Positions 1-9,405 are shown, counted from the stretch's first letter. The stretch is DNA of 64,000 nt from Ruegeria conchae (GCF_000192475.1 NZ_AEYW01000023.1:1-64000); one strand, 5' to 3'. Notes: generated from the sequence alone by a model not told the origin. Made by a program: numbers and translations.

Positions 1-57
1 GGCAAAGCCAATCCAAAGGCCGTGAACGAATTGGTCAGCAAAAAGCTGAGTTCGTAA
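1..57 (+). CDS. gatB: GatB C-terminal end (partial, cut by window start)
   Basis: The first 18 codons and a TAA stop encode a tail reading GKANPKAVNELVSKKLSS. This matches the C-terminal tail domain of the Asp-tRNA(Asn)/Glu-tRNA(Gln) amidotransferase subunit B, which ends in a GKANP-x-x-VNELxxKKL pattern. GatB activates the tRNA-bound Glu or Asp side chain for transamidation in the GatCAB complex. YqeY-family proteins have a similar tail, so the call is probable rather than certain. A strong terminator follows directly. Confidence 0.6.
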   Translation, partial: GKANPKAVNELVSKKLSS

Positions 58-65
58 ATCTTCCG

Positions 66-100
66 AGTTGAACAAACCCCAGACAGGGGTTTGTTCAACT
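66..100 (+). terminator. Intrinsic-type terminator hairpin after gatB
   Basis: A perfect 15-bp inverted repeat (arms 66-80 and 86-100) surrounds a 5-nt loop, starting 8 nt after the gatB stop. The downstream T-run is short (TTGT), so it is a strong hairpin but not a textbook poly-U terminator. Confidence 0.75.
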
Positions 101-209
101 TGTACATAACAAAAAGTTAATTTCAGGCCGCTCAAAACGGGCAGGCCTTCAGCTTGACTCCACGCCCAAATGGGCATTCTTCTTCCCGCAACGCGGAGAG
201 GAAGCAGAC

Positions 210-1448
210 ATGAAAAATCGGTTTGATCAGGAACTGGAAACCCGGCTGGTGCGCTATGCCGCCATCGACAGTCAGAGCGATGAGACCTCGCCCTCGACCC
301 CAAGCACCGATGTTCAGTTCGACATGCTGAACCTGTTGCGGCAAGAGCTGACCGAGATCGGTGCGCAAGACGTTCAGATGACCGGAGACAGCGTGGTCGT
401 GGCCACCATCCCCGGTACGGCCGACGGGCCAACGATTGGATTTCTGGCGCATGTGGACACCGCGCCTCAGTTCAATGCAACCGGCGTGAAGCCTCGGGTG
501 ATCAAAGGGTATAATGGCGGCGAGATTACCTTCCCCGATGATCCCGATCTGGTGTTATCGCCCGAAGAACACCCTTATCTGGCCAAGAAGATCGGACATG
601 ATCTGATCACTGCCTCAGGCACCACTCTGCTGGGGGGCGATGACAAGGCGGGCGTTTCGATCCTGATGACGATGGCGAGGCACTTGCTGGAGAACATTGA
701 CATCCCCCACGGTCCGATTCGCATCGCCTTTACCCCGGATGAAGAAATCGGGCGCGGCGTTTCCGAACAGCTACCCAAGGATCTGGGCGCGGATTTTGCC
801 TATACGCTGGACGGACAGGAACTGGGTGAGATCGAATATGAAAGCTTCTCGGCTGATCGGGCGGTGATCAAGATCACAGGCGTGTCGATCCACCCCGGAT
901 TGGCCAAGGACAAAATGGTAAACGCGGCGCATCTGGCGGCAAAGATCGTGCAGACACTGCCTCAGGCGACGATGACACCCGAGGTGACGGATGGGCGTCA
1001 GGGGTTCATCCATGTCACAGATATGAATGGCGGCTCGTCCGAGATGGAGATCAAGCTGATCCTGCGTGATTTCGAAATGGATGCGCTGGAAGCCCAGCGC
1101 GAAATTGTCCGTCAGGTCTGTGCTGCCGTTCAGGCCACCGAACCGCGCGCGACCATCTCCTGCGACATCTCCCATCAATACCGCAACATGCGCTATTGGC
1201 TGGAAAAGGACATGACCCCTGTCGATCTGGCGCGCGAAGCCTGCCGCGAACAGGGGATCGAGCCAATATCGGTTCCGATCCGGGGTGGCACCGATGGCTC
1301 CCGCCTAACCGAATTCGGCACACCCACGCCCAACATATTTACGGGCATGCAATGTATTCATGGTCCGCTGGAGTGGATCTCGGTGCAGGACATGGCGATC
1401 GCAACCGAAACCTGTCTGTCGCTTGTGGGCAAAGCCGCGCGGAGCTAA
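210..1448 (+). CDS. pepT: Peptidase T (tripeptide aminopeptidase)
   Basis: A 412-aa M20B-family zinc aminopeptidase that removes the N-terminal residue of tripeptides in the cytoplasm. Visible motifs are HVDTAP at about residues 81-86 (first zinc His and catalytic Asp), LGGDDKAGV near 141-149 (bridging Asp), FTPDEEIGRG near 175-184 (catalytic Glu and zinc Glu) and a later HPGLAKDKM. The length matches the family. GAGAGG lies about 8 nt upstream of the ATG and supports this start. It appears monocistronic, behind the gatB terminator. Confidence 0.95.
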   Translation: MKNRFDQELETRLVRYAAIDSQSDETSPSTPSTDVQFDMLNLLRQELTEIGAQDVQMTGDSVVVATIPGTADGPTIGFLAHVDTAPQFNATGVKPRVIKGYNGGEITFPDDPDLVLSPEEHPYLAKKIGHDLITASGTTLLGGDDKAGVSILMTMARHLLENIDIPHGPIRIAFTPDEEIGRGVSEQLPKDLGADFAYTLDGQELGEIEYESFSADRAVIKITGVSIHPGLAKDKMVNAAHLAAKIVQTLPQATMTPEVTDGRQGFIHVTDMNGGSSEMEIKLILRDFEMDALEAQREIVRQVCAAVQATEPRATISCDISHQYRNMRYWLEKDMTPVDLAREACREQGIEPISVPIRGGTDGSRLTEFGTPTPNIFTGMQCIHGPLEWISVQDMAIATETCLSLVGKAARS

Positions 1449-1546
1449 AGCCACAGTGCGGGCCGAATTTCGCCAATACGTGATCTTGGCTTTCACCCGC
1501 CTGTCAAAATGTTAATTTGCCCGGGTTACGCAATTAGGACCAGTTG

Positions 1547-1978
1547 ATGCAGCGCTACGAATATAAAGTTGTCCCCGCTCCGCAAAAGGGAACCAAGGCG
1601 AAGGGCGTGAAAACGCCCGAGGGCCGGTTCGCCACCTCAATTGAGCAGTTGTTGAACCAACTGGGCCAAGAGGGTTGGGAATATCAGCGCGCAGAATTGC
1701 TGCCCAGCGAGGAACGCACAGGTTTGACGGGTTCAACCACTAACTGGCGAAATGTGCTGGTATTTCGCAGGGCACTTGCTACGGATGAGCTGGATTCGAA
1801 AAACCCGGTTGAAGAAGGCGCCACCCCGACCGCGCGCCCGGTCCCCGGACCTGACGATGGACTGACAGAACCTCCGGCCGCCCCTGCCCCGATCTCAGAA
1901 GAGCCGGAAGACCCGCCATTGTCGCTGAAGCCCTCGGATGAAACGGCAGAAAAAGACCAGACCGAGCCTTCGCGCTAG
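1547..1978 (+). CDS. DUF4177 domain-containing protein
   Basis: A 143-aa protein of unknown function. The N-terminal ~80 residues (starting QRYEYKVVPAP and containing LNQLGQEGWEYQRAELLP and WRNVLVFRR) fit the DUF4177 pattern of a short beta-alpha-beta fold seen in small bacterial proteins. The remainder is a low-complexity tail rich in Pro, Glu and Asp, probably disordered. AGGAC sits 6 nt before ATG 1547, so I prefer this start to the TTG three bases upstream. No signal peptide or membrane segment is visible. Confidence 0.7.
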   Translation: MQRYEYKVVPAPQKGTKAKGVKTPEGRFATSIEQLLNQLGQEGWEYQRAELLPSEERTGLTGSTTNWRNVLVFRRALATDELDSKNPVEEGATPTARPVPGPDDGLTEPPAAPAPISEEPEDPPLSLKPSDETAEKDQTEPSR

Positions 1979-2123
1979 CGTGGCTTCGCGGATTCTAATT
2001 GGCTGGCTTGCGTTGAATGTGATCAGCTCTACCAATGATATTTGTGCGCGATCAGGATAAATCCACATCAACCCTGACACATCGCGCCAACCTCTTGCGA
2101 TGAGCCCCAAAGGAACTATGGGA

Positions 2124-2645
2124 ATGAATCGAGCAATCATCGCTGCTTTGATAGCAATGGCAACTGCTGGTGCCGCTTTAGCCCAACAGCAACCGAATCT
2201 GTATGTTGATCCACCGGTCTACTACCAATGGAATAAACAAGTCCAATATGACCCGATCGAGCATGTGGAAGTGATCGGGGCGGTCAACCAGAACCGCGAA
2301 AGCCACCGATGTCAATTTGCCCACAGTGTTGGGAACGGCGATGAACAGAGCACGTACCTTTTGACGCGGCACGTGGGTGAGGATCGCGTTGCGGAAATCC
2401 ACCGGGTTAAGGGTGACATCATATCGACCGAGTATCGCGATATGATCGATGCCATCGAGTTTATTCGCCTTTATGACAACGATGCCGCGTTTGCCTTCGA
2501 TGGTTGCTTTGCATTTATGACCAACGAAGCGCGGCGCGACGCTCAGACCAAGGCGACAACCCAACGCGAACGGCTAACTAACTTTTGCCGCGATGAGGTA
2601 AACCGCAATCTATCCATGTGCCGCGAGTTTTTACCAGGAAATTAG
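2124..2645 (+). CDS. Secreted hypothetical protein
   Basis: A 173-aa protein whose first ~21 residues (NRAIIAALIAMATAGAALAQ) form a clear Sec signal peptide with an ALA-Q cleavage site. The mature part has four cysteines (one near HRCQFAHS, one in DGCFAF, and NFCRDE and MCREF at the end), consistent with periplasmic disulfides. I do not recognise the family. AAAGGAAC lies about 9 nt before ATG 2124. Earlier in-frame ATGs at 2100 and 2118 would lengthen or crowd the signal peptide. Nothing in the neighbourhood suggests a role. Confidence 0.65.
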   Translation: MNRAIIAALIAMATAGAALAQQQPNLYVDPPVYYQWNKQVQYDPIEHVEVIGAVNQNRESHRCQFAHSVGNGDEQSTYLLTRHVGEDRVAEIHRVKGDIISTEYRDMIDAIEFIRLYDNDAAFAFDGCFAFMTNEARRDAQTKATTQRERLTNFCRDEVNRNLSMCREFLPGN

Positions 2646-2675
2646 ACCGAACGCGAATTTAGGCAGGTTGTCCTA

Positions 2676-2813
2676 GTGCATAACAGTAAGGCTTGGCACG
2701 ACCAGCGCACCGATTTAGGGGAAGCCTTGGAACACAAGGCAGACGTTTACGCGGCTGCTGGGTTCAAACTGGCCGACCGAATCCTACGGACTGAGTTGCA
2801 GCGGCGCGACTGA
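2676..2813 (+). CDS. Possible small protein (45 aa)
   Basis: A GTG-initiated reading frame of 45 codons with AGGCAGG about 8 nt upstream. The peptide (including GEALEHKADVYAAAGFKLADRIL) has the composition of a soluble helical protein rather than random translation. No family is recognised and there is no further support, so this is tentative. Confidence 0.25.
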   Translation: MHNSKAWHDQRTDLGEALEHKADVYAAAGFKLADRILRTELQRRD

Positions 2814-2892
2814 CATCAGACTGACACGAGTCGAGCATGTGCGGCAGCGTGTCACTGTATATACAAATTAATTTAACATTATCAGGATATTC

Positions 2893-2968
2893 TGGTGCCC
2901 CCACACGGACTCGAACCGCGGACCTACTGATTACAAATCAGTTGCTCTACCAGCTGAGCTATAGGGGC
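2893..2968 (-). tRNA. tRNA-Thr (anticodon TGT)
   Basis: Read on the minus strand, this is a complete 76-nt cloverleaf with encoded CCA. The acceptor stem is GCCCCTA/TGGGGGC, the D-arm contains AGCTCAGCTGGTAGAGC, the anticodon stem ACTGA/TCAGT encloses loop TTTGTAA (anticodon TGT, Thr), and the T-arm contains GGTTCGAGTCC. Confidence 0.96.
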
Positions 2969-3147
2969 ACTGGGTGTCGATTAATCGCTCGGAACAGGGA
3001 CTGCAAGCCCGAATTTTCGCGTCGCCTTAACTTTGTGATGGTTTGCCTTAGGATAACCTAATAATCAGGCCTTATCCAAATTTGACTGCGCCGGGGACAG
3101 GTTGTAACCCAAGCGATAATTTCGCCCGAGGCAAGGACAATTCCAAT

Positions 3148-4023
3148 ATGCAGATGGTCATCCAAGCCGGAGCACACTTTACCGACCACGACCCGTTGCT
3201 CAATCTACTTCAGGCGAACGTACAGCTTGTCGCTGAGAGCCATGCGGCATTTTGGGGGATGCGTCCGTTCAGAAAGATCTTTCGGCCAGCTCTGAAGCCT
3301 GCGGCCGACCGCCCTTCGCACCAAGATACGCGGGCAAGGTTTCAGAAATTAATGCCTCAGGGGCAGCAGGTTGATCGGGCGATCCTGTCAAGTGCGCTGT
3401 ATCTTGGTGAACGGGCATCGATCATCATGGATGGGCAGTTCTATGCGAACGCGGGTCAAAGGATGTCCTATATGGACCACCTGTTCAGCGATTCGTCTGT
3501 CGAACTGTTTGTGGGGCTACGCAATCCCGGCAGCTTTATTCCGAAGGTATTGATGTTGCTATCGGCCCCCGAGCGCGAACATATAGTTGCGACGACCGAT
3601 CTGAGTTGCCTGAGTTGGCTTGCGATGATTGAGGACATTCGCGATCTTGCTCCAGACGTCAAGATCACCTTGTGGAGTAACGAGGATTCTCCTCTGATCC
3701 TTGGTGACATTGCGCGCGCACTTGTCGGACTACCCGCGGACACGCAGCTTGATCAGGAATACGCGCTGCTGTCCTCGCTGATCTCGGATCTGGGTAAGCA
3801 GGAGCTGAAGGGGTTGAGAGAACAACAACGCCCACCCAACGATCCCATTTTCAGAGGAAGGTTAGCACAGATCTTTCAGCAGCATGCGCTGACAGGGGCG
3901 ATCGAGGAAGAGGTGGAACTGCCCGGCTGGAGCGAAGACATTATCGCGGCGTTTACCGAGCTTTATGAGCAGGATCTGGCACGGCTTCGGACCATGCCAG
4001 ATCTCCGTTTTCTGAACCCGTAA
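3148..4023 (+). CDS. Hypothetical protein (about 291 aa)
   Basis: A cytoplasmic-looking protein of unknown function. It begins MQMVIQAGAHFTD and has an internal stretch on LSCLSWLAMIEDI and a charged C-terminus. The early 'AGAHFTDHD' and 'ESHAAFWGM' segments faintly resemble the start of sulfotransferase- or glycosyltransferase-like folds. No P-loop or other catalytic motif is visible, so I assign nothing. AAGGA at 3133-3137 lies 10 nt before ATG 3148. The in-frame TTG at 3082 lacks this support. It borders the broken gapR copy. Confidence 0.65.
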   Translation: MQMVIQAGAHFTDHDPLLNLLQANVQLVAESHAAFWGMRPFRKIFRPALKPAADRPSHQDTRARFQKLMPQGQQVDRAILSSALYLGERASIIMDGQFYANAGQRMSYMDHLFSDSSVELFVGLRNPGSFIPKVLMLLSAPEREHIVATTDLSCLSWLAMIEDIRDLAPDVKITLWSNEDSPLILGDIARALVGLPADTQLDQEYALLSSLISDLGKQELKGLREQQRPPNDPIFRGRLAQIFQQHALTGAIEEEVELPGWSEDIIAAFTELYEQDLARLRTMPDLRFLNP

Positions 4024-4033
4024 GCGGCTGAAG

Positions 4034-4146
4034 TTACATCCCCAGCGCTTCTTTGTACATTTCCAGCATGGCTTCTTCTTCAGCGATATTGTTCTTGTCG
4101 CGCTTGCGCAGGGCGACGACGTTGCGCATCACTTTGGTATCGTAGC
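4034..4146 (-). pseudogene. Truncated 3' copy of gapR (DUF2312)
   Basis: Read on the minus strand, this encodes only the last ~37 residues of a GapR-type protein (DTKVMR..VALRKRDK..IAEEEA.LEMYKEALGM, then TAA). By hand it matches the intact gapR at 13092-13361 at about 97 of 110 bases (88%). Homology stops abruptly after position 4146 (GTAGC). Upstream codons, start and ribosome binding site are missing. It has the same orientation as the intact gene and the catabolic island lies between the two. Confidence 0.85.
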
Positions 4147-4396
4147 ATATTTACGAAATGAATCTGTCTTTAATATCGGGCAAGCTCGTCCGCTCGCAGC
4201 CCAAAGCAAACTTTCACAAATGGACTCTGCAAACCCCAGAAGTGCAACCATCCGGTCTTAGCCTTATCAACAATAAATGTCCGTATTACACCCAGTGCGT
4301 TACAAAACGTCCTTCCAAATGGTGCTCTATAATATTTCAAGAAAATAGGCTGGCAAAAAGTGCCAGCTCAATTCTATTGGAAAGAGTATCTTGGAG
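4147..4396. other. Gene-free 250-bp junction segment
   Basis: AT-richer than its surroundings. It lies between the broken gapR copy and the last gene of the catabolic operon. The 80-codon open frame on the plus strand has no ribosome binding site and unnatural composition. No integrase gene, IS or tRNA fragment was found. Confidence 0.5.
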
Positions 4397-4795
4397 CTAG
4401 CCCAGCGGTTTGTATGCGACCGCATCAATCTCGACCTTGGCGTCCACCATGATTTGCGAACGGACGGTTGAGCGCGCCGGGCCGCCATTTGGGAAGTAGC
4501 TCGCGTAGACCCGGTTGAACGTCCAAAAATCACGAGGATCGTCCAGCCAGACGCCCACTTTCGCTACATCATCCAGAGTGCAATCAGCCAGCGCCAAAGC
4601 TGCTATCAGATTTTCCATCGTTTTTCGGGTTTGTGACTCGATGCCTCCCGCTTCTATTTCTCCATTTTCTTTCATTGCCACCTGCCCGGATATGAACACA
4701 AAGTCGCCGGCTCTTACAGCTGGAGCAAAAGGTAGCGGTTGACCACCTGCACCGGTCCTGTCATCGCCCAAGCGCACGATCTTTTTCTCAGTCAT
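4397..4795 (-). CDS. RidA-family imine/enamine deaminase
   Basis: A 132-aa Rid (YjgF/YER057c/UK114) family protein. Members with the active-site Arg hydrolyse reactive enamines and imines such as 2-aminoacrylate that PLP enzymes release. The sequence shows the family pattern: FISGQVA near residues 34-40, TRKTMENLIAAL, and the C-terminal GPARSTVRSQ with the conserved Arg, followed by KVEIDAVA. It is the last gene of the island operon, and its start overlaps the preceding kinase gene by 8 bp. It probably detoxifies intermediates from the PLP enzyme two genes upstream. Confidence 0.88.
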   Translation of the reverse strand: MTEKKIVRLGDDRTGAGGQPLPFAPAVRAGDFVFISGQVAMKENGEIEAGGIESQTRKTMENLIAALALADCTLDDVAKVGVWLDDPRDFWTFNRVYASYFPNGGPARSTVRSQIMVDAKVEIDAVAYKPLG

Positions 4796-5702
4796 TGAAG
4801 TGATTTCCTTCTGTTAGGTCTTTTCCGTAAGGAATGGGGTCCACGGCACCAAAGCCCGTAGTCGAAAGGGCCGCGCCGCGGTTCGCGAGTTCAGCAGATT
4901 TCAAGGCATCCTTGTTTTTCAGGTAAGCGGACAGGAAAATTCCGTTAAAACAGTCTCCCGCGCCGGTAGCGTCGACCGCCGGGACTGTTACTCCGGGAAT
5001 TGTGAGAATGCCTTGCCCGTCGGATATGGATACACCGTCCGCACCAAGCGACAGCGCCACAACTTCAGCACCCAGATTGTGGTAGAAGTCAATTATGTCC
5101 TCGGGGCTGTGAAGGCTCGTCAATTGACGGGCGTCATCGAGCCCTGGCAGCACGATATTGCAGCGCCGCATTGCATCGTGAGTAACCTGCCGGGCCTTGT
5201 CTAACGGCCAAAGAGCTGTCCGCAAATTGGGATCGAAAGCAATTGATACGCCAAACTGCCGCGCTGTGTGGATTGCTTCCTGAGTTGTTGATTGAAGCTC
5301 TGGACTTACCCCAAGACTGATCCCGGAAGTATAAAACATCCTTGCATTGGAGATTGCATCGCCTGGAATTTGTTCCGGTAACATCCGACTGGCGGCGGAG
5401 CCCTTTCGACGGTAAACGAAATGGTGCCCGTGTCCATCGTGAAAGACGAAATAGAGCCCCGTGTCCTCACCCGAGGCAGATAACACGTGCTCGTGGTTCA
5501 CACCTTCTCGGGACCACAAACCCCGAAGCTTCTCGCCAAATTGGTCGTCTCCGACGCGCGCAATCAAAGCGACATCAATCCCCTGTCTGGCAGCAGCGAC
5601 AGCGACGTTGGAAACATCTCCGCCGAACCCCCCTTTGAACAGTCCATCCTGGCATGCGTTTAATTCGAACAGGGGTTCCCCTAAACATATGAGGTCAGCC
5701 AT
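4788..5702 (-). CDS. PfkB-family carbohydrate kinase
   Basis: A 304-aa ribokinase-like sugar kinase. The N-terminal GGFGGDVSNVAVAAARQG (about residues 25-42) is the PfkB substrate signature, and DATGAGDCFNGIFLSAYL (about 237-254) carries the catalytic Asp and anion hole of PfkB signature 2. Overall character fits 2-keto-3-deoxygluconate kinase-like members (phosphorylation of a ketosugar acid), but the substrate is not determinable here. It is sixth in the island operon, between the PLP enzyme and ridA. Confidence 0.88.
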   Translation of the reverse strand: MADLICLGEPLFELNACQDGLFKGGFGGDVSNVAVAAARQGIDVALIARVGDDQFGEKLRGLWSREGVNHEHVLSASGEDTGLYFVFHDGHGHHFVYRRKGSAASRMLPEQIPGDAISNARMFYTSGISLGVSPELQSTTQEAIHTARQFGVSIAFDPNLRTALWPLDKARQVTHDAMRRCNIVLPGLDDARQLTSLHSPEDIIDFYHNLGAEVVALSLGADGVSISDGQGILTIPGVTVPAVDATGAGDCFNGIFLSAYLKNKDALKSAELANRGAALSTTGFGAVDPIPYGKDLTEGNHFND

Positions 5703-5757
5703 GTTTCACCTTATTGATGCCCGACGCAGGCTACGTCTTTGGGCTACGGTTTTGCCG

Positions 5758-6813
5758 TTACTGAACTTTGCCTCGCGCCACGACTGGAACAGGCCCCAGC
5801 GAATGATCCCCGCGAATGGTCTCAATCTGATCAACCATGTTGGTCACAACACAGGCATGGTTTGGAATAATCCGGATATGCTCGCCAACTTTTAGATTGA
5901 TCTTGTCGGCTTTCAGAACGCCATGTTCCTCTGACAGACCCTGAACCAGAATGTCCGGGCGCCCCATCACGTACCCGTGGCCCTCCAGTCCCAACAGGTC
6001 TGAGGTCAACACTTTAGATCCCGCATCTATCACTGCCCGATTGTCGGCAGGAACTGAAATTACGGTGGCAAGAACGCTCAGCGCACAGTCCTCCCACGTG
6101 CAGACGCCCTGTGCCTGAAGGGAGCAGTCGTTATAGATATAGGTGCCAATCCGATATTCAGTTGCAACTGGAACATCCTGCGCCTGCCACATTCCTGGTG
6201 AGCCGCCATGGGACACGACGTGCACCGGCAACCCGATCTCTTCGATTTCTCGTTTGGCTCTAGTGAGCCATTCTTGAACAGCAACCTCTTGGCCAACCGG
6301 CGGATAGGTCATTAGACCGAGGAATGTAACACCTGGTTGGCTATCGATATAACGTGCCAGATCTCGCGCCTGCTCAGGGGTGGTTACGCCACAACGTGCC
6401 GCGCCCGTATCGCACTCCACAAGTACACACAGTGGTGTCGCAGCATCTGCAAAAGATTTCGACAAACCGTCAACGGTTTCGGTGTTGTCCGCGACAACAG
6501 ACAATCTCACCTTCTCTGACAGGGCACGCAACCGCGCCAACTTGGCGTCACCGAGGATATTAAAGGTTATCAGCACGTCGTCGATACCACCCTCAGCAAT
6601 CATTGCCTCGGCCTCACTCACTTTCTGGCAGGTTATGCCAATAGCGCCCGCCTCTAACTGCCTTCGCGCCAGCTTGGGGAGTTTGTGGGTTTTGATGTGC
6701 GGTCGGACGGCGATTCCGTGTTTCGCACAATGCCCCTGAAAGCGGTCGATGTTCGCTTCGGCGATATCCAGGTCGACTAGGACAGCCGGTGTGTCGATAT
6801 CAGGAAAAATCAT
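5758..6813 (-). CDS. D-threonine aldolase/D-serine dehydratase-like PLP enzyme
   Basis: A 351-aa fold-type III PLP enzyme (alanine racemase N-terminal barrel plus a D-Ser dehydratase-like C-terminal domain). RPHIKTHKLPKLA near residues 40-52 contains the PLP Schiff-base lysine, and IPNHACVVTN near the C-terminus carries the His/Cys pair of the divalent metal site. Family members cleave D-threo-3-hydroxy amino acids to glycine and an aldehyde, or dehydrate them. ATG 6813 overlaps the upstream stop by an ATGA, so this start is preferred to the frame extension to 6852. Confidence 0.87.
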   Translation of the reverse strand: MIFPDIDTPAVLVDLDIAEANIDRFQGHCAKHGIAVRPHIKTHKLPKLARRQLEAGAIGITCQKVSEAEAMIAEGGIDDVLITFNILGDAKLARLRALSEKVRLSVVADNTETVDGLSKSFADAATPLCVLVECDTGAARCGVTTPEQARDLARYIDSQPGVTFLGLMTYPPVGQEVAVQEWLTRAKREIEEIGLPVHVVSHGGSPGMWQAQDVPVATEYRIGTYIYNDCSLQAQGVCTWEDCALSVLATVISVPADNRAVIDAGSKVLTSDLLGLEGHGYVMGRPDILVQGLSEEHGVLKADKINLKVGEHIRIIPNHACVVTNMVDQIETIRGDHSLGPVPVVARGKVQ

Positions 6814-8276
6814 TCCACAATTTCCTCGTGAGGGTTTTTGACGATAGGCCAAATTGAGCGTGTCAGATTATTGTAGCGTGTTTTGGTGGGATCATTCGGA
6901 TAGGGGCCTTCGACAGCTGCATAAATTATTTCGGCAGCGACGTCGGAGAAGGCACCGTGGAAATGGTTTGTAGATTTGACGACCAATATCTTTTTTTCAG
7001 TGACATCGATGCCGAGGTTGGTGAACAGGTCTGGCGAGAAAGCCTGACTTCGGTTTGTGTTCAAAACGACCTCTATCCCACCCAAACGAATGACCGAGCA
7101 ATCTCCCATGGGGACGATAGATGCACCAAAGCTTTGAACTGCATTGCGTTGATTGCGGACAACTGTGACCGTGGCGTCAATTGGGTTACCTGCGAGAGCC
7201 GACGTTTTGCCCCCGAAGCGTAGATCGAATACTGCGCCTTCTCCGGCCGCATGGCACAAGCGAACAGCCATGGGATCCCATATCGTGCCGAATGCGACAG
7301 ATTTGAGGTTTTGAGCAATGGCCTCTTCAAGGATCAGGGTGGAATCCCCTGCGACGCCTCCACCCGGGTTATCCCACACATCCGCCACGACCACAGGTCC
7401 ATGCGCGGCTTTCTGAGCCATTCGAAATGCTTCAACCGGAGAGAGGTAGTCTGGCTTTGTCTGTCCTCGGAACGAAAACAGCTCCGTTCCCAAATTCCGG
7501 GCTATATTGTCGGCTTTGGCCCGATCATCATCTGTCAAAACGACGATTTTGGCGCCGATATCCGGAGAATCCCCAGCCATAAACCCGTGAATGACAGAAG
7601 CTGAGAGAACTTCCCCCTTTGCCTCCATTTGGTTCAACTGATCGACAAATCCGCGCATGGGTTCTTGGCTGGTTGGCAGGACATCCAACATACGAACGTC
7701 AAAAACTGAGATAACGGGCCGAATGTCTCCTTTGATCGTGCGCAGTGTCAGATCGACACAGGCTTCTCCTGCTTCAACAAAATCAGTATGCGGAAATTCT
7801 TTGAACACCGTGATCACGTCGGCATTAGCCACTCGTTTCTGACTGAGATGACTGTGCGGGTCGAAGCTGGCTCCGATAACCGTTTTGGGGCCGACAATCG
7901 CGCGAATGGCTTCGATCAATTCACCTTCGCAATCCACACATCCTTCGGCAATCATCGCCCCATGCAGGCCCAGAACAACACCGTCCAAAGGTAGCGCAGC
8001 AGTGACCTGATCCAACACTTCTTGCTTCAGGCGTCCCCATGTTTCGCGGTTTAGCAACCCGCCCGGTTCCGCCCATGTAGCAGTACCCTCGATCAACTCC
8101 AACTCATTGACCTGTGCCCGTTTTCTCAGTGCCGGAAACACAGCGCTGCACAACGTGGGGGTAACAGGGTGTTCACCGGGTGGTGCGTAAAAGCTCTGCT
8201 CGAAATCGGAAAAATCCGTGCGCAGGGGGGAAAACGTATTTGTTTCGGTCGCAATGGACGCACAGAAAACCCGCAT
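6810..8276 (-). CDS. M81-family metallopeptidase (MlrC-like)
   Basis: A 488-aa protein of the M81/MlrC family, named for the microcystin-degradation enzyme MlrC. Many homologues sit in transporter operons and act on unknown amide or peptide-like substrates. The N-terminus (RVFCASIATETNTFSPL) and the HGAMIAEGCVD, FDPHSHLS, VADVWDNPGGG and KSTNHFHGAF segments are typical, with several conserved His/Asp likely to bind zinc. It is fourth in the island operon, 88 bp after dctP, and translationally coupled to the PLP enzyme. Confidence 0.88.
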   Translation of the reverse strand: MRVFCASIATETNTFSPLRTDFSDFEQSFYAPPGEHPVTPTLCSAVFPALRKRAQVNELELIEGTATWAEPGGLLNRETWGRLKQEVLDQVTAALPLDGVVLGLHGAMIAEGCVDCEGELIEAIRAIVGPKTVIGASFDPHSHLSQKRVANADVITVFKEFPHTDFVEAGEACVDLTLRTIKGDIRPVISVFDVRMLDVLPTSQEPMRGFVDQLNQMEAKGEVLSASVIHGFMAGDSPDIGAKIVVLTDDDRAKADNIARNLGTELFSFRGQTKPDYLSPVEAFRMAQKAAHGPVVVADVWDNPGGGVAGDSTLILEEAIAQNLKSVAFGTIWDPMAVRLCHAAGEGAVFDLRFGGKTSALAGNPIDATVTVVRNQRNAVQSFGASIVPMGDCSVIRLGGIEVVLNTNRSQAFSPDLFTNLGIDVTEKKILVVKSTNHFHGAFSDVAAEIIYAAVEGPYPNDPTKTRYNNLTRSIWPIVKNPHEEIVE

Positions 8277-8364
8277 GTCTAATCCAATTCGTTGGTTGGG
8301 TCGGAGACCAGAGACTGATCTCCGACAAGAGGTGCTGCCGGTTGGATCCGGCAGTCAGGGAGGA

Positions 8365-9405
8365 TCAGTCGAGGTAAGACGCGTTGTTGGCGTTCTCTAC
8401 CGCAGCCTTGAAACTCGCCAGAAGCTCGGCCGCTTTTTCATCCAGGTTTTCCTGAACATGCGCTTCAAAAGCAGGCTGCGTTGCAGCCGCCATGGAACTG
8501 CGTTGATCGTCAGTCAGGGCCGTCACTTCAATCTGATCCATGAGGCCCGCAAGACCTCTATCTGAGGATTCGATGATCCGTGACAGACCGCGACTTGCAG
8601 TTACGCAGTTTTCAGCAGCCGTACGGATCGTGGCCTGCTCGGCCTCGGACAGGCCCTCAAAGAAAGCGCGATTGATCATGAAGGTGTAGGGCGAAAACAA
8701 ATGGTTGGTCAGCGTCAGATACTGCTGAACTTCGGCAAAATTGGCGAAGGAGATGATCGGGACCGGATTCATCTGGCCGTCAATCACGCCGGTTTGAAGG
8801 CCGGAATACACCTCGCCCCAGGACAGGGGATAGGCTTCGGCGCCCAAGGCTTGCACGATCTTCTGATGCGACGGCAATGTCATCGTGCGGATGCGAATGC
8901 CATCAAAATCCTTCAAGTCCGCAATAGGTCGCTGAGAATTGGTGACCGCAAAGAAACCGCCGGTATCCGGGAAACCCAGCACTACAACATCACCCAGTTC
9001 TGCTTCGATATCTGCGGCCAGGGCTTCGCCGAACTCGCCGTCAAAGACTTCGTAGGTCGATGCGTTGCCATTAAATGCAAATGGTAGATTCAGCACATCA
9101 ATCCGCGGGTAGTAGCTTGCCAAGGCGCCAGTCGATGTCAGGGTTGCCTGAATGATGCCGTCCCGCACCTGCTGCACATGCTCGGCGGCGGAGCCCAGTT
9201 GGTTTGATCCAAATACTTCGACCGTGACGCTGCCATTGGTGCCGGAATTCACAAGGTTGGAGAACACGGCCGTACAGGCGTGCGCCGGATTCTCAAATGG
9301 ATCTGTTTTGTTGTCGTGCCCGAATTTGATGACGCCACCTTCGGCCAGTGCACTGGTTGCAAGCATGGTTGCGGTAAACGCCGCACCTGTCAGAATAGTC
9401 TTCAT
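8365..9405 (-). CDS. TRAP transporter solute-binding protein (DctP family)
   Basis: A 346-aa periplasmic binding protein that delivers a carboxylate-type ligand to the TRAP permease. Residues 1-22 form a Sec signal peptide (ATSALAEGG cleavage region). DctP features include the IRIRTMTLPSHQKIVQALGA segment near the ligand arginine, and WGEVYSGLQTGVIDGQMNP around residues 195-215. Unusually the binding-protein gene comes after the permease genes (Q-M-P). Ligand identity is unknown. The neighbouring enzymes suggest an acyl-amino acid or hydroxy acid. Confidence 0.93.
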   Translation of the reverse strand: MKTILTGAAFTATMLATSALAEGGVIKFGHDNKTDPFENPAHACTAVFSNLVNSGTNGSVTVEVFGSNQLGSAAEHVQQVRDGIIQATLTSTGALASYYPRIDVLNLPFAFNGNASTYEVFDGEFGEALAADIEAELGDVVVLGFPDTGGFFAVTNSQRPIADLKDFDGIRIRTMTLPSHQKIVQALGAEAYPLSWGEVYSGLQTGVIDGQMNPVPIISFANFAEVQQYLTLTNHLFSPYTFMINRAFFEGLSEAEQATIRTAAENCVTASRGLSRIIESSDRGLAGLMDQIEVTALTDDQRSSMAAATQPAFEAHVQENLDEKAAELLASFKAAVENANNASYLD